Counted from the first letter of the stretch, positions 34,317 through 47,998 are shown. The stretch: DNA of 64,000 nucleotides from Alnus glutinosa (GCF_958979055.1 NC_084896.1:21435501-21499500), one strand, 5' to 3'. Numbers and translations are program-made. Notes: generated by a model not told the origin, from the letters alone.

Positions 34317-35215
34317 TTTTTGTCAAACAAATATATAAAAGCATACTTATTGGTTTTTAAGTTTCAACTAAATGTCCCTCCATTAAGGGTGAACATAACC
34401 TAAAACTTTAGAGATAGTCATAAACTCACAAAAAAATGATTTCTTTAATATAAGCACTTTATGGTGGCGAAATCACAAATATTGGGAAATTGTAGGTCAT
34501 ATCCGTTAAAAGGCTTGGGGAGGCTTTTCTCATAACACGAACAATGAAGGGTGTGCTTTGCAATATTAGAGAGCTCTATATAATGGTTTCCACCAAAACT
34601 AGAGCTCCCTTTCCCCTTACCCTTCTTGCTATTGGCGGCCACGGTGGGGACAATCACTCGCAGAACAGATTCAACAGAACAAAACGAACCGTTTCCTCAC
34701 ACATTGGCTCAAACCCTGAACCCTAGAAGGGTCGCACATGCTTCTCTTTCCTTTTCTCGTTAGCTTGTGTTTGGTTGCCGAGAAAACAGTGTAAAATACC
34801 CTTATTACATCCGAGTTGTAAGCTTTTATCTATATTTTCTCAGCGTCCAAACAGATAGTAGTAAAGGTACTGTTTTTTCTTTACCTTTAATATCATAAAT
34901 ATGGCTCTTTTTTACTCAGTTTGAAAGATATCCTATTTCTGGTTTCTTATCAAAATACATGCTTTATTTTGTGGATGTTTCTTTTCCTGAACGAATATAG
35001 AGATTTTAGGACACAAATATGTAGATTTATACTGTTTATTGTGGTTACTGGAGTAGAATGGTGTGCTATAGTGCTCTATAGTGCTTGTTATTGCTTCATT
35101 TATTCATTTCTTTCAAATTTTGAGGATAAATTTAGGTATGATATGCTTAGTAATTGTTTTCTGATGTACCATCACTGTACAGAGGTTTTTGACCAAAATA
35201 GAGAGTTTGGTCTAA
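34317..35215 (+). promoter_or_regulatory. Probable promoter/leader of DNA polymerase V-like gene
   Basis: TATATAAT at 34577-34584 is a candidate TATA box about 640 bp before the start codon. CCCTGAACCCTAG near 34711 resembles a degenerate telo-box. Several ATGs lie between the candidate start site and 35216, so a leader intron is likely; CACTGTACAG at about 35172-35181 could be its acceptor. This is positional inference. Confidence 0.4.
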
Positions 35216-36498
35216 ATGGGTAGTAAGAAAAGAAGTTTCAACTCTTTAGAGGAGGAAGTAGAGAGTCAAAAGGATACTGTTGTTTTGAATCCTTTGGAGA
35301 AGAAAAAAATGAAGAAGGATAAGAAAGTAGATGGGGCTGTGTCCACTATGCCCATGGAGAGAAGGAAGAAGAGAAAGGCATTGGCCAAAGAGAGGCGGCA
35401 TGCTGCAGTTTCTGAAAATGAGAAAAAGGCAAAAGAAATGGATGTAGAGTCGGTAGGGAGTGAAGATCGTGCACCTTTGGTGTCTTCAGCAAGTGGTGGT
35501 TTGCCCGAGTTTCATATTGGTGTTTTTAAGGACTTGGCATCGGCAGATGGGAAAGTAAGGGAAATGGCTGTGGAAGCAATGGTTAGAGAGTTGCAGGAAG
35601 TTCAGGAGGCCTATGAGAAGATTGATAATAAGGATTTGGTCGAGGGTGGATTGAAATTGGAAGCTGAAAAGGATGATGGGTTGAAAAATTGTGCGCCTTC
35701 TTTGAGGTATGCTCTGCGCAGGCTAATCCGTGGAGTTTCTTCATCGAGAGAGGTACTTTTTAGTCTATTATTTATTTATTTTTATCAATGTTACATGTAA
35801 GCATTATTTTGCTAAAACATATATGCAGCTGCTGTGTGGGTTGGCAGTTTTCTTCTTCTCTGGAGCTAAATGTAGAAACCACTGTTTTGTTTATTTTTAA
35901 CTGTTGGTAACATGGATTTTAGATATTTTGTTCCTCAATGACATCTTAATGTATTGTAGATAGTAATCTTATATAAAATTTGTTTGGCATGAATGACACT
36001 TGTGAATGTGTTACAATATCATAGCTGAATATAAGATAGTATACATAGAATATCCTATTATTTCTTCCGCAACTTTATGAAATCTAACATATTGAGAGTA
36101 AGCATGCAATGCATGCTAGGGTAGTCTCTATGAAATTTCTCAACACTTTACTAAACTAGAGACTCATCTAAAACCATATGCCAAGTCCTATACTTTATGA
36201 ATGACGTTTAATTTCAGGTAGCTAAAACCTTTTCTTGAGTTCATCCTTGTAACTTGTAAGAAAGAAACTCTTTTGCTTGAATTAGAAGAATTTAGTGAAC
36301 TTTATTAATAAGTTCTTGGGTCCAAATGGTATAGAACTTTGGCTTCAGTATGATTCTTTGATGCCTGGTTGGAAACAATTTTTAAGGGTCTGAAATCTGA
36401 GAAAGTTTATTTTCTTTTTTAAGGTGTCTCGAGGTCTTTCCACATTTATTTGATGGGACATATAAATCATTGAATGGCTTGTTTAGGTATCATCTTTT

Positions 36499-36547
<49 letters not shown>

Positions 36548-39500
36548 CAAATTTAAAGCAGCTAAATTGTTAACAATATATTTTACTGAACTTGTCAATA
36601 AGAAGAAGAAGGTATCATCTTTTTATGTTGTAAGTAGAACATTTCGAAGTATGTTATTTGTAATTTTGTTTGAAATGAAACATCCATGTGCAAGATTTCT
36701 TACACAATAGCTCTTATTCAAATAATCTTACTTAAAACCATTGATAATGTGCCGGAATTGCTTTTGCAGTGTGCAAGACAAGGGTTTGCATTAGGTCTGA
36801 CTATTTTAGTTGGTACGATACATAGCATTAAACTGGACTCGTTGCTGAAAGTGATAGTTGATTTGTTAGATGTCGCATCATCGATGAAGGGTCAGGTAGG
36901 CTAGATTCTTTAAATCTCTTTTGATCGAGGTGCTATTCTCTCCATATAAAATCTATAAGTTAATTCCTCATGGCATTGCAGGAAGTAAAAGACTGTCTTT
37001 TGGGTCGCTTATTTGCTTATGGTGCTCTTGCCCGATCTAAAAGACTAACCGAAGAGTTGATTTCTGATGGAAATACTCCATACATCAAGCAATTCACGAG
37101 TACTCTTATCTCCCTTGCAATGAAGAAGCGATACTTGCAAGAACCTGCAGTTTCAGTTCTTTCAGACTTGATTGAAATGGTACTTTGTTACTGATTATTT
37201 AAAATGGTTTATGTTGTTGAGAATTTCTGTACTTACATTTCTCTCTTGTTGATAATGCCCTTCCAATCTGCTTATAACTGTTTAAATGAGTGTTCTAAAC
37301 CCATACCACTTGGGTAGTAATGTTTTGAGTCACCTAAATAAATAGCACATAAATATAACTGGAGTGCATATTATAACCAGTCGAGGGTTGTGGTAGCTCT
37401 TTAGCCTATAATTGTTGTTAACACCTTTCCCAATATTTGGGATGCTTATTTCACTGGAGTAAGGATTAATGGATTCTCGTTAGTGTAATTACCAAAAAAA
37501 TTATTCTTATTAGTGGAACCACAAATCTTTATTGAAACTCCTCTTGATTTCTTTTCACTGGCATAAGGACTATTTCCCTGGAGAAAGGATCATCTATTTT
37601 CTTCCATTGGATAAGACGATAGCAGATTAGCACAGCTGTTAGAACATAGTGCTATAGAAAGTTTGTTTTCTCATATGGATCATATGTGAGTTTTTCATGA
37701 ATGAGTAGATTTCTCATGTTGGGTTTCTTTTAGAATGTCCTTAACTAACTCTTCAGCACTTCCATTTCATCTTGAACAACATCTCAGTTACTGCTGCCCA
37801 TGCTATTTTTAATATTTCGAAATTAGTTCTTTCCATTTCCTTATTGCAATCTACATTTTACATCTGGACAGTGGATTGTGAATCTTCCCAATGCATATGT
37901 GTTTTCCCTTTCTATCCCCTTTTCTTGTTTCTATAAATTTAATTGGCATATCAAACTTGCACATTATTGTTTCCTTGTTCCATTTATATTTAGTTTATCC
38001 ATCTTTGTAGTCAGAATGTTCTATATGAGTTATTTGCCCTAGCTGAGGGAGACCTGGATTCTAATATATAAGAGGCAATGCTCTGTGTGCATATGTGTCT
38101 TAGTGCGTACTGACATACTCTCATATGTTGAAAAAATGGTTTTATAAGTTGCCAATGGGCTGTAGTCCAAATGGCATTTCCTATCCCCGTAAAAGTATGG
38201 GATGGTAAGTGAGTGCTCGCTGGTTCTAATCCTGTGAGTTATAAAATGAATGAAAAGAAAGAAAGGTCTTACAATTCATTTAGTTGATCGATTGTTAATA
38301 TAACTTAAGTCTTTAACTGCTATCAAACATGGAAAAATATATTTGAAAAGAGCCCAGAAAAAAAATTCAATAGGAACTCCTTTCCCATGCACAGGATTAT
38401 ATACAATGTCCTTTGTGCTTTTCTCACAAGATTGAAATACTTATATATATATAAGAAAAGGTATTATGTACAGTGCTTCTAGTGCAGGGTACTAGTTCCT
38501 TTGCGTAGCTTTTCTTTTTTATTTTTTGGACCAAATTTCCCCCTCACACATGTGCCCCACCTTGACTGCTGCCCAAGGGGGTAGAAGGTAGTTTGCATCT
38601 GAGAATGCCTGCAGTTTTGCTCATTTATTTTGTATAATCCATTAAGTGACCTGTTCTGTTGCAGTTGCCCACCGAGCCGTTATTGAATCATGTTCTCGAA
38701 GCTCCAGAACTGCATGAGTGGTTCAAAGGATCCATTGAAGTAGGAAATCCAGATGCATTGCTTCTAGCTTTGAAACTTCGAGAAAAGATTTGTGTTGACA
38801 GCCCAATATTCAGCAAGCTTTTGCCCAATCCATTTAGCCCTAGCAAACTTTTTACTGCCAACCATCTGTCCTCTCTTGCTACTTGCTTGAAGGTAGTATT
38901 CATATATGTCTTTCTTGTTTGCTGCAAGCATAATTATGGAGGAACTCTAAAGATATTTGTGCTTGTGTAAAAAATGGCAGGAATCCACATTTTGTCAGCC
39001 TCGAGTTCACAGTTTGTGGCCTGTTCTCTTAAATATTCTTTTGCCTGAGATGGTTTTGCAAGCCGAAGATGCAGCATCAGTTTCAAATTCGTTAAAGAAA
39101 CACAAGAAGAGTCGCAAGTGTAGCTCTTCTGAAGAAGAAACTGTGAAGAACTTCCAGTGCTTCTGGGAAGTTATTATTGAAGGATCCCTTCTCACATCGT
39201 CTCATGACCGGAAACACTTGGCATTTGATGTTCTGCTTCTCTGTCTCCCAAGGTTACCTGCTGCTTTTGTCCCAATTTTTCTGTCGTACAAACTTGTCCA
39301 GTGTCTGATGGATGTACTTTCCACGAAGGACTCTTGGCTGTATAAAGTTGCACAACATTTTATTAAAGAGTTGTCAGATTGGGTTAGAGATGACGATCTC
39401 AGAAGAGTTTCTGTTATTATTGGCCTACAGAAACACAGCAATGGAAAATTTGATTGCATAACACGGACAAAAACCATTAAAGATTTGATGGCTGGGTTCA

Positions 39501-42500
39501 AAACAGAATCTGGTTGCATGCTGTTTATTCAGAATCTTACAGATTTGTTTGTGGATGAAAGTAATGCTTCGGAGGAACCCTCAGATCAGAGTCAAACAAC
39601 AGATGACAATTCAGAGATAGGTTCGATTGAGGACAAGGATTTGGTTGGGATGGTTGGAAATTCTGATTTTTTGAAAACTTGGGTTGTAGAATCCCTGCCC
39701 AGTATTTTGAAATATTTGAAGTTGGATCTTGAAGCAAAGTTTAGGGTGCAAAAGGAAATTTTGAAATTTCTAGCTGTTCAGGGTTTGTTCGCTTCATCTC
39801 TCGGAACTGAAGTGACATCTTTTGAATTACAAGAGAAGTTTAGATGGCCAAAAGCAGCCACATCAAGTGCTCTTTGCAGGATGTGCATTGAGCAGCTCCA
39901 GTTGTTGTTGGCAAATGCTCAAAAAGGAGAGGGGCCACATGTTTTGTCCAATGGCCTTGAGCCAAATGATCTTGGGTCTTACTTCATGCGGTTCCTTAGC
40001 ACATTGCGCAACATTCCTTCAGTTTCCCTCTTCCGAAATTTGAGCGATAAGGACAAAAACACATTTGAAAAATTGGAAGCAACGGAGAATAGGCTTTATA
40101 TAGAGGTATATTTTCTTTTACCTTGACCATTCATGTTTTTGAAATGTGATAATTATATTTATTTAATTATAAATGTATTGAGAGAAGGGGAGGGGGCGGG
40201 TAGATTTTCAAATCCTTAGTCTGAGTTTCTTTACTAATTTTACAATATATTTCTTAAAGCGCTTATAAACAAAAGCTTGGGATAACTTATGTCTGGCCAT
40301 GATATGCCTTGTAAGGTATTCAGATTAGTATATTCAAGATCTTGGATTTTGATATAGACTATAATCTAATAAGGTCCATTGTAGTATATAATCCTTTTCT
40401 CAATATCTGAGATTCATGCTTAAAATCTATCCAAATGCCCATAAACCAATTGAGCCAAGGCCCAGATGGTGCTCCCTAGGTCAATAAATATGTATTACTG
40501 GTCTATTTATAGATTTCTTGAAATCCTTGCTGTTCGGATTTGAGTCTAAGATGCAAGGTTTATTTTGACTTCACTTTTTCGATAACCTTCTGTGTCACTT
40601 CAATTTTTTTTTCTTTTGATTAAAACTTGTGACATGCTTCATAGTAGGGGGTTTATCTTGTATAATTCTTGTGTACTAAGGTTGCATCCCTCTGTGTTTG
40701 ATGATTGCAGGAAAGGAATTGTGGGCTCAGTGCTGATGCAAATAAATTGCATGCGTTGAGGTACTTGCTCATCCAGTTGCTTCTGCAAATGCTCCTTCAG
40801 CCGGGGGAATTCTCAGAAGCTGCCTCTGAACTTATTATCTGTTGTAAGAAAGCTTTTGCCGCTTCTGATCTTCTTCCAACCTTTGGAGAAGACGAGATGG
40901 ATGATGAAGCGACGCCTGAGTTGATGGATGTTCTTGTGGATACATTGCTTTCATTGCTGCCGCAGTCATCAACTCCCTTGCGGACTGCCATTGAGCAGGT
41001 GTGTGAGATAACGGCATGTTAATTTCTGGTTTATGACCTCAATCCTCATCTATCTCACCTGTTTTTGGTGGTCCAAGTGGAAATGCTGTCATTTTCTCCA
41101 CATTTCCACTGTTTTCTGTGTGTTGAGAAAGCAACACGGGAAAGAAGGGAATTTAGAAATTTCCTTTACTTTTCTTTCCTCTAACGATGAACTAGACATG
41201 ATGTTGGTGATAGGATTTCTGAAAAAGGTTCTTGTGATTATTTATTTTGTATCTATTTCTGTTTGTAGGTTTTCAGATACTTCTGTGCTGATATCACGGA
41301 TGATGGGCTGCTACGAATGTTGCGGGTCATTAAAAAAACATTCAAACCAGCTAGACATCAGGGTGCAGAGAGTGAAGATGATGATAGTGATGATGAAAAC
41401 TTTATTGGTATTGAAGAAGATGACGAAAGTGATGAAGCTAAGACAGGTAAAACAGGTGAGAGTGATGAGCAGACAGATGATTCAGAGGCTGTAGTTGGTG
41501 TTGGGGAAGTTGGCAAAAGAGTTCCTGAAGAATCCAATGATTCTGATGGAGGTAGTGATGATGATGCAAACTCTGATGACTCTAATGGAGGATCGAATGA
41601 TAACGCTATGTTTGGTAAAGCTGGTAAAGAAGTCCCTGAAGCTTCTGATGATTCTGACGGAGGAATGGATGATGATGAAATGTTTCGGATGGATACTTAT
41701 CTAGCTCAGATTTTCAAAGAGCGAAAGAATCAGGCTGAGGGTGGAAATGCTCATTCGCAGCTTGTTCTGTTCAAACTTCGTGTCCTTTCATTGCTGGAAA
41801 TTTACCTGCATGAAAATCCAGGCAAGTTTGAGTTGCATGTATCAGTATTAGCTGATAAGCATAAATTAGTCTTCTTAAATTTTGATTGAAAGGATTTGAA
41901 TCCCAATAATGTCCTGTAGGACAAAGTCTGCTGTTATTTTGGATCAGTAGGCAAGAAGGATGTAGCATAAAAAGTATAGGAGTTATGATCACTTTTTATT
42001 TTCATCGGAGCTAAAGATTTGCATGTAGAGCTTGGTTTCAGTAGCCCACCTTCACCTGCAGTTTTGGTGAAACTGCCCCAGATCTGTCTTTGATTAATGA
42101 ATGAGCTCATTGCATTATCATTACTTAAGCAATGATCGATATATATATGCTTTCTGAATTGTGGTTGTGGTTTGTCTTTATTTCACAGGTAACCCACAAG
42201 TCCTAACGGTGTATTCAAACCTGGCTCAAGCATTTGTTAACCCACATATTGCGGAAGGTTCTGAACAGCTTGGGCAGCGTATATGGGGAATTTTAAATAA
42301 GAAGATACTCAAATCAAAAGACTATCCAAAGGGTGAAGCTGTGCAGCTATCTACTCTTGAATCTTTGTTAGAAAAGAGCTTGAAGTTGGCATCAAAACCA
42401 TTCAAGAGGAAGAAATCTGCTGTTAACCCATCCAAGAAGAAGCAATCAGCCTCCCGGAACCGACACAAAATGGTTGTTTCTTTTGCTCAAAGTTCAACCT

Positions 42501-43042
42501 TCTGGATTCTGAAGATCACTGATGCGGGAAAATTTTCGGAGTCTAAACTGCAGAGGGTTTTTGATATTTTCCAGGGTGTTTTGGTGGGATACTTAAATAG
42601 TAAGAAGTCTCAAATAAAGTCTGAATTTTTGAAAGAAATATTTCGAAGAAGGCCATGGATTGGGCATCATCTCTTTGGATTCCTTTTGGAGAAATGTTGC
42701 AGCACTAAGTCAGACTTTCGGCGAGTGGAAGCACTGGATTTGGTTGCTGAGATATTGAAATCTCTGGTTTCCACTGATGAAAGTGGGCAAGATGTGTTAA
42801 AGAAAATTGTGAAAAGCCATCTGCATAAACTATGTCATCTGATAAAGGAGTTGGTAACAAACATGCCGGAAAAGCAGTCGAGGCGGGCTGAAGTGCGGAA
42901 GTTTTGTGGCAGGGTCTTTCAGATTATACCGACCCTTAACTTAACCAGGTCTTTTCTTAAATCTTTGGACTCTGATGCTCTTGCCGCTTGTGAATCTCAA
43001 CTTGGTGAGAATTTTGTTAATTTGAAGAAACTGGAAAGGTAG
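35216..43042 (+). CDS. DNA polymerase V / MYBBP1A-like nucleolar protein
   Basis: The eight exons are 35216-35752, 36770-36895, 36982-37179, 38665-38892, 38981-40105, 40711-40998, 41269-41821 and 42189-43042. They join in frame to 1302 residues. The N-terminus is Lys/Arg-rich (nuclear/nucleolar targeting). The middle is a long helical array beginning around CARQGFALGL, the region shared by yeast Pol5 and animal MYBBP1A. An acidic Asp/Glu/Ser stretch (about 863-960) is followed by a final helical domain and a basic segment (KPFKRKKSAVNPSKKK). Despite the family name these proteins are not thought to act as replicative polymerases; the yeast and animal relatives work in rRNA synthesis and transcription control. 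Intron 7 uses a GC donor (CCAG/GCAAGT); all others are GT-AG. Intron 1 carries a T-run of about 50 bases. Confidence 0.9.
36493..36542. repeat. Poly(T) tract in intron 1
   Basis: About 50 consecutive T in the first intron of the DNA polymerase V-like gene. It could be the A-tail of an inserted minus-strand retroelement, but the flanking sequence shows no element. Confidence 0.6.
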
Positions 43043-44600
43043 CAACAGAAAGAGATTGTGTGTCAACAATACATTGCTGAGAGAGATTGTCTGAGTCACC
43101 CTATCAAGTGCTGAAAAAGTAGCATGTCCAAACGGCAGCCACAGTTAATAACTTTTCAGATGGATTACAGAAGAATATTGTTGCTGCTGTACTCTTATGG
43201 TCACTTCTTGGCTTGCTCTGAGTTTAAGCTCCTCTAACCTGGAAGCTTTTAGTTTCCTCCGTGAAATACTGAAGTTTTGTCTACTTGTCTATTGATTTTG
43301 TTTGTCACAATATAGGAAGAGTTTGATCGTTGTCAGGAAAATTTTGGAATTTACGGCTTATTTGGCTTTACTTATTATTAAAGAATCCTTGGGACATAAG
43401 CTATCAGTTTCTGGTAATCATGTGACTTTACTTCTCTCTACCATATATATCTTTAGCAGATTCTGGTAATCATTATCCTGTGCCAATTAAAAAAAAAAGT
43501 ATGTATTTATGCATATCTTTACGCTAATTAGCCATTGTCTGTTACGATGTGTCATTGTAAAGCTGCGGGAATGAGGTTGAAATGTCTGAGAAGGAAGTTT
43601 TGAAATGGGTCAAGTGGTCAACAAAATACTGCCATGTTTAATATAGAAAATTACACCCAGCCATTTTTTCTCAACAATCTCTGTTGTTGTGATTGTGCGA
43701 GTAAATGGAACTGCAAGAACACATTGTTGGGTCCACCACTTGCAAATAGTATCCTGATGTATGAACATGTGGGGAAATATAAACAGTACTACATTTGTGC
43801 TTCTCTTGGTTCAACTATATATATATACTTATTGCTCCTTTTGACACAATGACACATCCAGAGTCCTGTGCTTTGTTTGTGTGAGAGAGAGAGAGAGAGA
43901 GACTTTGAGATCCCATCCCCATCAAGACGTACCAAATCCCAATATACTTTGAACATGTTTTTCAGTCAAAGTAAACTCAATTATTTCCAGGAGTTGGACC
44001 AGATTGGACGAGGGCTCTCCTGGGGAACAGTCATTGCCAACACTCTTCCAACCCACGTTGTTGGTACAGTTGAAGAAGCACATGGGGGTGGAATCGAAGC
44101 CCTGGGGGCCGCCGGCATTTGCTTAAACGAATCACACCCAGCAATATTGACAATAAAAACCACAAATTCTTTCTGAAAAATCATGTATAAATAATGCGGT
44201 TAATGTATGTACAACGAGTATCTGTGAATCCCTCTAAAACTCTTCTACACTTTTCCTTTTTAACTACACTTATCTTATCTACAATCTGACCTCTCCTACA
44301 TTTTCTCCCCCCCCCTACAGCCAAAATATGCCCCCTGCCAATTTCATCGACAATTCCTCCAAACGAGAGAGCCACTCACAAAGTCAACACAAATCATACT
44401 TTCCAACTTCAACATTCCCTGTACCAAAAGAGTTTCACAAATTCAGTGCAAACACAAACTTGCAATGAAATGGAGGCAACTGCAGCTCAAAATTATACCT
44501 TACCTGGCACATACCATCCACTCATGGAAAGGCATTTCTAATGCAACTCTACACTTGGGAGTCATTCTCTTGGAAAAGCCCTTCACACATGCCTCATGCC
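43043..44600. other. Convergent 3' flanks
   Basis: This interval lies between two genes whose 3' ends face each other. The left few hundred bases belong to the DNA polymerase V-like 3' UTR and the right few hundred (from about 44200) to the GTE gene's 3' UTR. A (GA)n tract lies at about 43882-43901. The 43868-44176 open frame was not recognised. Confidence 0.4.
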
Positions 44601-46454
44601 TCAAGACTGCGCATTATCGGCATCCGATTCACTCCCGGAAGAACTCCCTGAATCCGAATCTGCAACAAACCTCACTATCAACCCGTTTCTGCAAACAAAA
44701 TAATTTTCAAACCCACTGCGAAGAAACGAGACTTGGGTTTATTATACCGCTTGATGAGGAGGAATCACTGTCTGAACTGCTTGAGCTGCTCGAACTACTA
44801 CTACTCCCATGACCCCCAACATCTTTCTCAATCTCCACCGGTGGGAAATTGCTCATCGGCATCTCATCCCCAATGTCCACATCCTCCTCCCCTGCCTCCC
44901 CTTTCTTTGGCTTCTTTGCCTCGCTCGCCACAGCTTCAACCATAGGTAACTCCTATCCACACAACGATTATCGCAACCCAGCAAAGTCAGATAAAAATAC
45001 CCAAAACAAAAATTGGATAAAAAAATTAAACAAACAAATGCCCATGCTTTTTTGACTGAGTTAAATCTTTATACCCCATTGTTTCTGGTGATGTTGTTGC
45101 CCATGAGAGCTTGGCGCTTGATCTTGCTGACCATCTTCTTCCAATTGGTGACGAGGCGGTCGAGCTCCCAAAGGGTCTCGGTGTCAACGGCCTCTATATC
45201 GAGCTCGATCTCATCCCCGTCCTGCTTCAAATGCCCGTTCCTCTTCCTTATGATCTGCACCACCTGCTCCATCTTCTCCGGAGGCAAGCTCTGCAGCCCA
45301 ATCCCCAGCTTGTGCTTCTCCTCCAGGTTCATCTCCCTCTTGTTCGGGTCCTTCGCCTTGGGCTTCGGAAGCTTCGTCGTCTTCAATGGCGCTGATTTCG
45401 CCGGCGAATGCGACCTCACTGGATTCGACGAGGTCCCTTGAACCCCCTGAAACTGATCCGAATGATCCGAAACCCTATCTTCCACCACCCGCTCCGATTT
45501 CTCCGCAGCAATTCGCATTGAATTGTCGTTATCGCTGGCCTGTAAATCCTCCTCCGCCCCCGCATCAAAAACCCGTCGCTTTTCTTCCTGTGGGCGCTGG
45601 ATCCTTTCGCCAAGGGGGCGAAAGAGGTCCTCGAAGCGGGTGAGGAGTTGCTCGGCCATGGCGTAGACGAGATGGCCCTTAGGGTTGTATGTCAAGGCGT
45701 TGGTGAAGGTGAGCCTGACATCGGCGGCGAAATCAGACGTAGATTGATAGAGATTCCTGGCGAGCTTGGATTTGACGGTTCCCAAATCCATGGGCTGCTT
45801 GATTATGTCGTAGTAGTCGTGAAGCCCCATACTCACCACGTCCACCGGCTCGTTAAACCACCCGTTCTTGTGCTTCCGAAGCTTCGTCAGTATCTCCTTG
45901 CACGCTTTCATCGACGCCGAGTTCATGTTCATGTTGGAGTTCGAATTCGGGTTCGGATGCGTCAGATTCTTCGGGTGAATCGGGTTATCGGGCAAGGGCC
46001 GCTTCTTGCCCGATAGTTTCTTCGATTTCTTGGAATGCGGTGGAGCGTGGTTGTTATTGTGTGTCGCTTGGGATTCGAGGCGGTGTCTGAGATGGCGAAT
46101 CTGGTCGAGCTCGGCGGCGAGGCGGGCCTTGAGCTCGCCCAGCTGTTTCTTAGAGTACGACGCGACGTTGAAGCTCACGTATTGGCGCTGGTTGAATTCG
46201 CTGGTGGTGGTGCTAGGTCTTCGGTGGTTGATCGACGACGCATCGTCAGATGCGGCCGATTGGGTCACGGCCGGGGATTCGTCTACGACGAATAATTCGC
46301 CGCCGTTATGTGCATCGCGTTGTTGTTGTTGTTGATGTCGTTTTTTTGTGGTAAAATTAGGGTTAGGGTTTGAGAAAGGGACTTTGCCCATGAATCCTCC
46401 TGCTCTTGCTCCCGCTGCGTTGGTGGTGGTTCTGGCTAAGACGGCGGACGCCAT
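44601..46454 (-). CDS. GTE-type bromodomain/NET transcription factor
   Basis: The three exons on minus are 46454-45075, 44952-44748 and 44659-44601, in frame and encoding 547 residues. The first exon holds most of the protein. A bromodomain at about 183-282 contains FNEPVD, the ZA-loop region and NALTYNP, with Asn257 as the expected acetyl-lysine contact. A NET (extra-terminal) domain spans about 373-443 (EKHKLGIGLQSLPPEK onward). The C-terminus is a long Ser/Asp run encoded by exons 2 and 3, a hallmark of plant GTE/BET proteins such as GTE7 and GTE2. These nuclear proteins read acetylated histones and modulate transcription. The start is the first ATG of the frame. Looking at exon 1 alone would give a false C-terminus at 45069 and miss the last 87 residues. 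Confidence 0.92.
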
Positions 46455-47216
46455 GGACGCACGGAATTCGAAATTCTCAATGCCGGCGAGGACGAAACCA
46501 TGAATCGGGTGTGGGCGTGAGCCTCACGCGCCTCTTAGAGAACCCCCCCACGCGCTGATGCAAAGAATAGAACGAAATAATTGTAGAGAGAAAGGGGAAA
46601 GAAAGAGAGAAAACGTGAAGGGTAGGGTTTGGGATTTTGAACCCTAAATCTGAGCGAGTTAGGAAAGGGGGCTAGGGCCGGTTCTTAAAGGCGATGAGAT
46701 CTGACCGGTAAAGTCTCGGGCAGGTCGTGGACCGTAGATTGGCTTTCGATTTCTCATCCGAGGGTTGACGCGGGTTTCCTTGCCGCCCGATGGACTAACC
46801 GCGTCACCTGGCATGGACGGCTAGGATGTGGGGGTTATCGCACGTGGCGGGTTCTAGAGGCATTGGATCTGGGAGGGTGTGCGTCCGGGGGTGCAACTAG
46901 GGTTTCCATTTGGGGTGTGGGGCCCAGTGGCGTTGACGTGGAGGGAAGCCAATTGGGTGGTTACGGCGTAAGCGACAAGGGACGCGCGTTGTTGCTTTCG
47001 GCTTGTGGTTGTGGGTGGACTCGTTCTTCCATGTGTAAATGACCGTTTTACCCACTAACGGACATGAACGAACGCACCCTCTCCAAGACGAGGATCCAGA
47101 GGACCCTTTTTTTTCGCGTTAAATAATTCCTCTTAAATCTCAACAGTCTTTTCCATTTCTCCATTTTCTTTTAGTTGGGTTGCCCTCCTCTTTCCCTCTC
47201 ACACGTTCACACCGGT
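46455..47216 (-). promoter_or_regulatory. Presumed GTE promoter and leader
   Basis: This is the GC-richer flank upstream of the GTE start. On minus, AAACCCTA appears near 46631 and again as a degenerate copy near 46645, a telo-box-like feature expected near plant transcription starts. GCACGTGGC at about 46839-46847 is an ACGTG box. No TATA box was found. Confidence 0.4.
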
Positions 47217-47480
47217 TTATGATTTTTTATCCGACCCGTGAATTATACGGGTAAACTCAATATAAAAAATATTAGCGGATTAAGATTAATAAGTTTGATA
47301 CTATGTCTCTACGTGATTTGAGCTCGACACACGATATAAGAGTGGACAAATTTTAACATGATTTACGAACCTGACACAAAACTAACAGTTAAAGGGTGAA
47401 GATTTTGGCCTGTTTAATTAAATTGTTCGAGTTAAAATTGACCTATATAGTCTTGTACTCATGCGTCGATACACAGGCAC
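47217..47480. repeat. Degenerate dispersed repeat, copy 1
   Basis: Shares the wording TTTAATTAAATT...AAAATTGACCTATATAGT with the segments at 49680-49860, 54075-54260 and 54590-54760. It resembles a dispersed plant transposon family rich in 'GACCCG/CGACACGA' phrases. Limits are approximate. Confidence 0.45.
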
Positions 47481-47816
47481 ATAAATTGTCACCCGTAATT
47501 TTAACATTCTTCACACTAACTTTCACCTCTGTACACGCCTCAATAACTTTCACCTCTGTACACGCCTCAATTAAGATCTTCTCTATTTTTATTTCAACAG
47601 AAATGAAAATTTAATAGTATATATATATATTGTCACATTATTTAAAATTTTAAATAACATGTAACCATATACACTGTTAAATACTCTAAAATAAAATCTC
47701 AACGTGAGCATTTATGTCAAAGGTGATCCACCTTAGTCCTTTCGATTTCTACTATATTTGTTTAATTACAACTCGTAATCTCTCTTTTTAAGTTGGATGT
47801 TGAGAAAGTTTCGTGA

Positions 47817-47998
47817 ATTAGAATCGTTTACAATTATCTGTCTGAAATATAAAAAATTCAGACAGATAATTGTGAGAGACTACTTCTGTGACCCATCTAA
47901 TCGAGTAAGTGATTAGACACTTCAATTTTTATTTGATCAAATAAATCTCATAAATAATTTCTCATAATTATTTGTCCGAAAGAAATAATTGTCGATTC
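47817..47998. mobile_element. Palindromic MITE, copy 1
   Basis: The ends GAATCG and CGATTC pair, and internal ACAATTATCTGTCTGAA / GACAGATAATTGT is itself inverted. The reverse complement of this segment resembles 59135-59325, so it is a two-copy family. It is about 180 bp and non-coding. Confidence 0.5.

Noticed and set aside
43868..44176. 102-codon plus-strand frame between the convergent genes
   Set aside because: Starts in a GA repeat and has no recognised family. Likely 3' UTR sequence.
45069..45074. Stop codon ending GTE exon 1 as the true C-terminus
   Set aside because: A GT donor at 45074-45073 and two further exons add the Ser/Asp-rich C-terminus typical of GTE proteins, so the stop lies in an intron.
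45386..46335. Long plus-strand open frames opposite the GTE gene
   Set aside because: They are antisense shadows of a GC-rich exon with strong codon bias. The minus frame has full bromodomain and NET homology.
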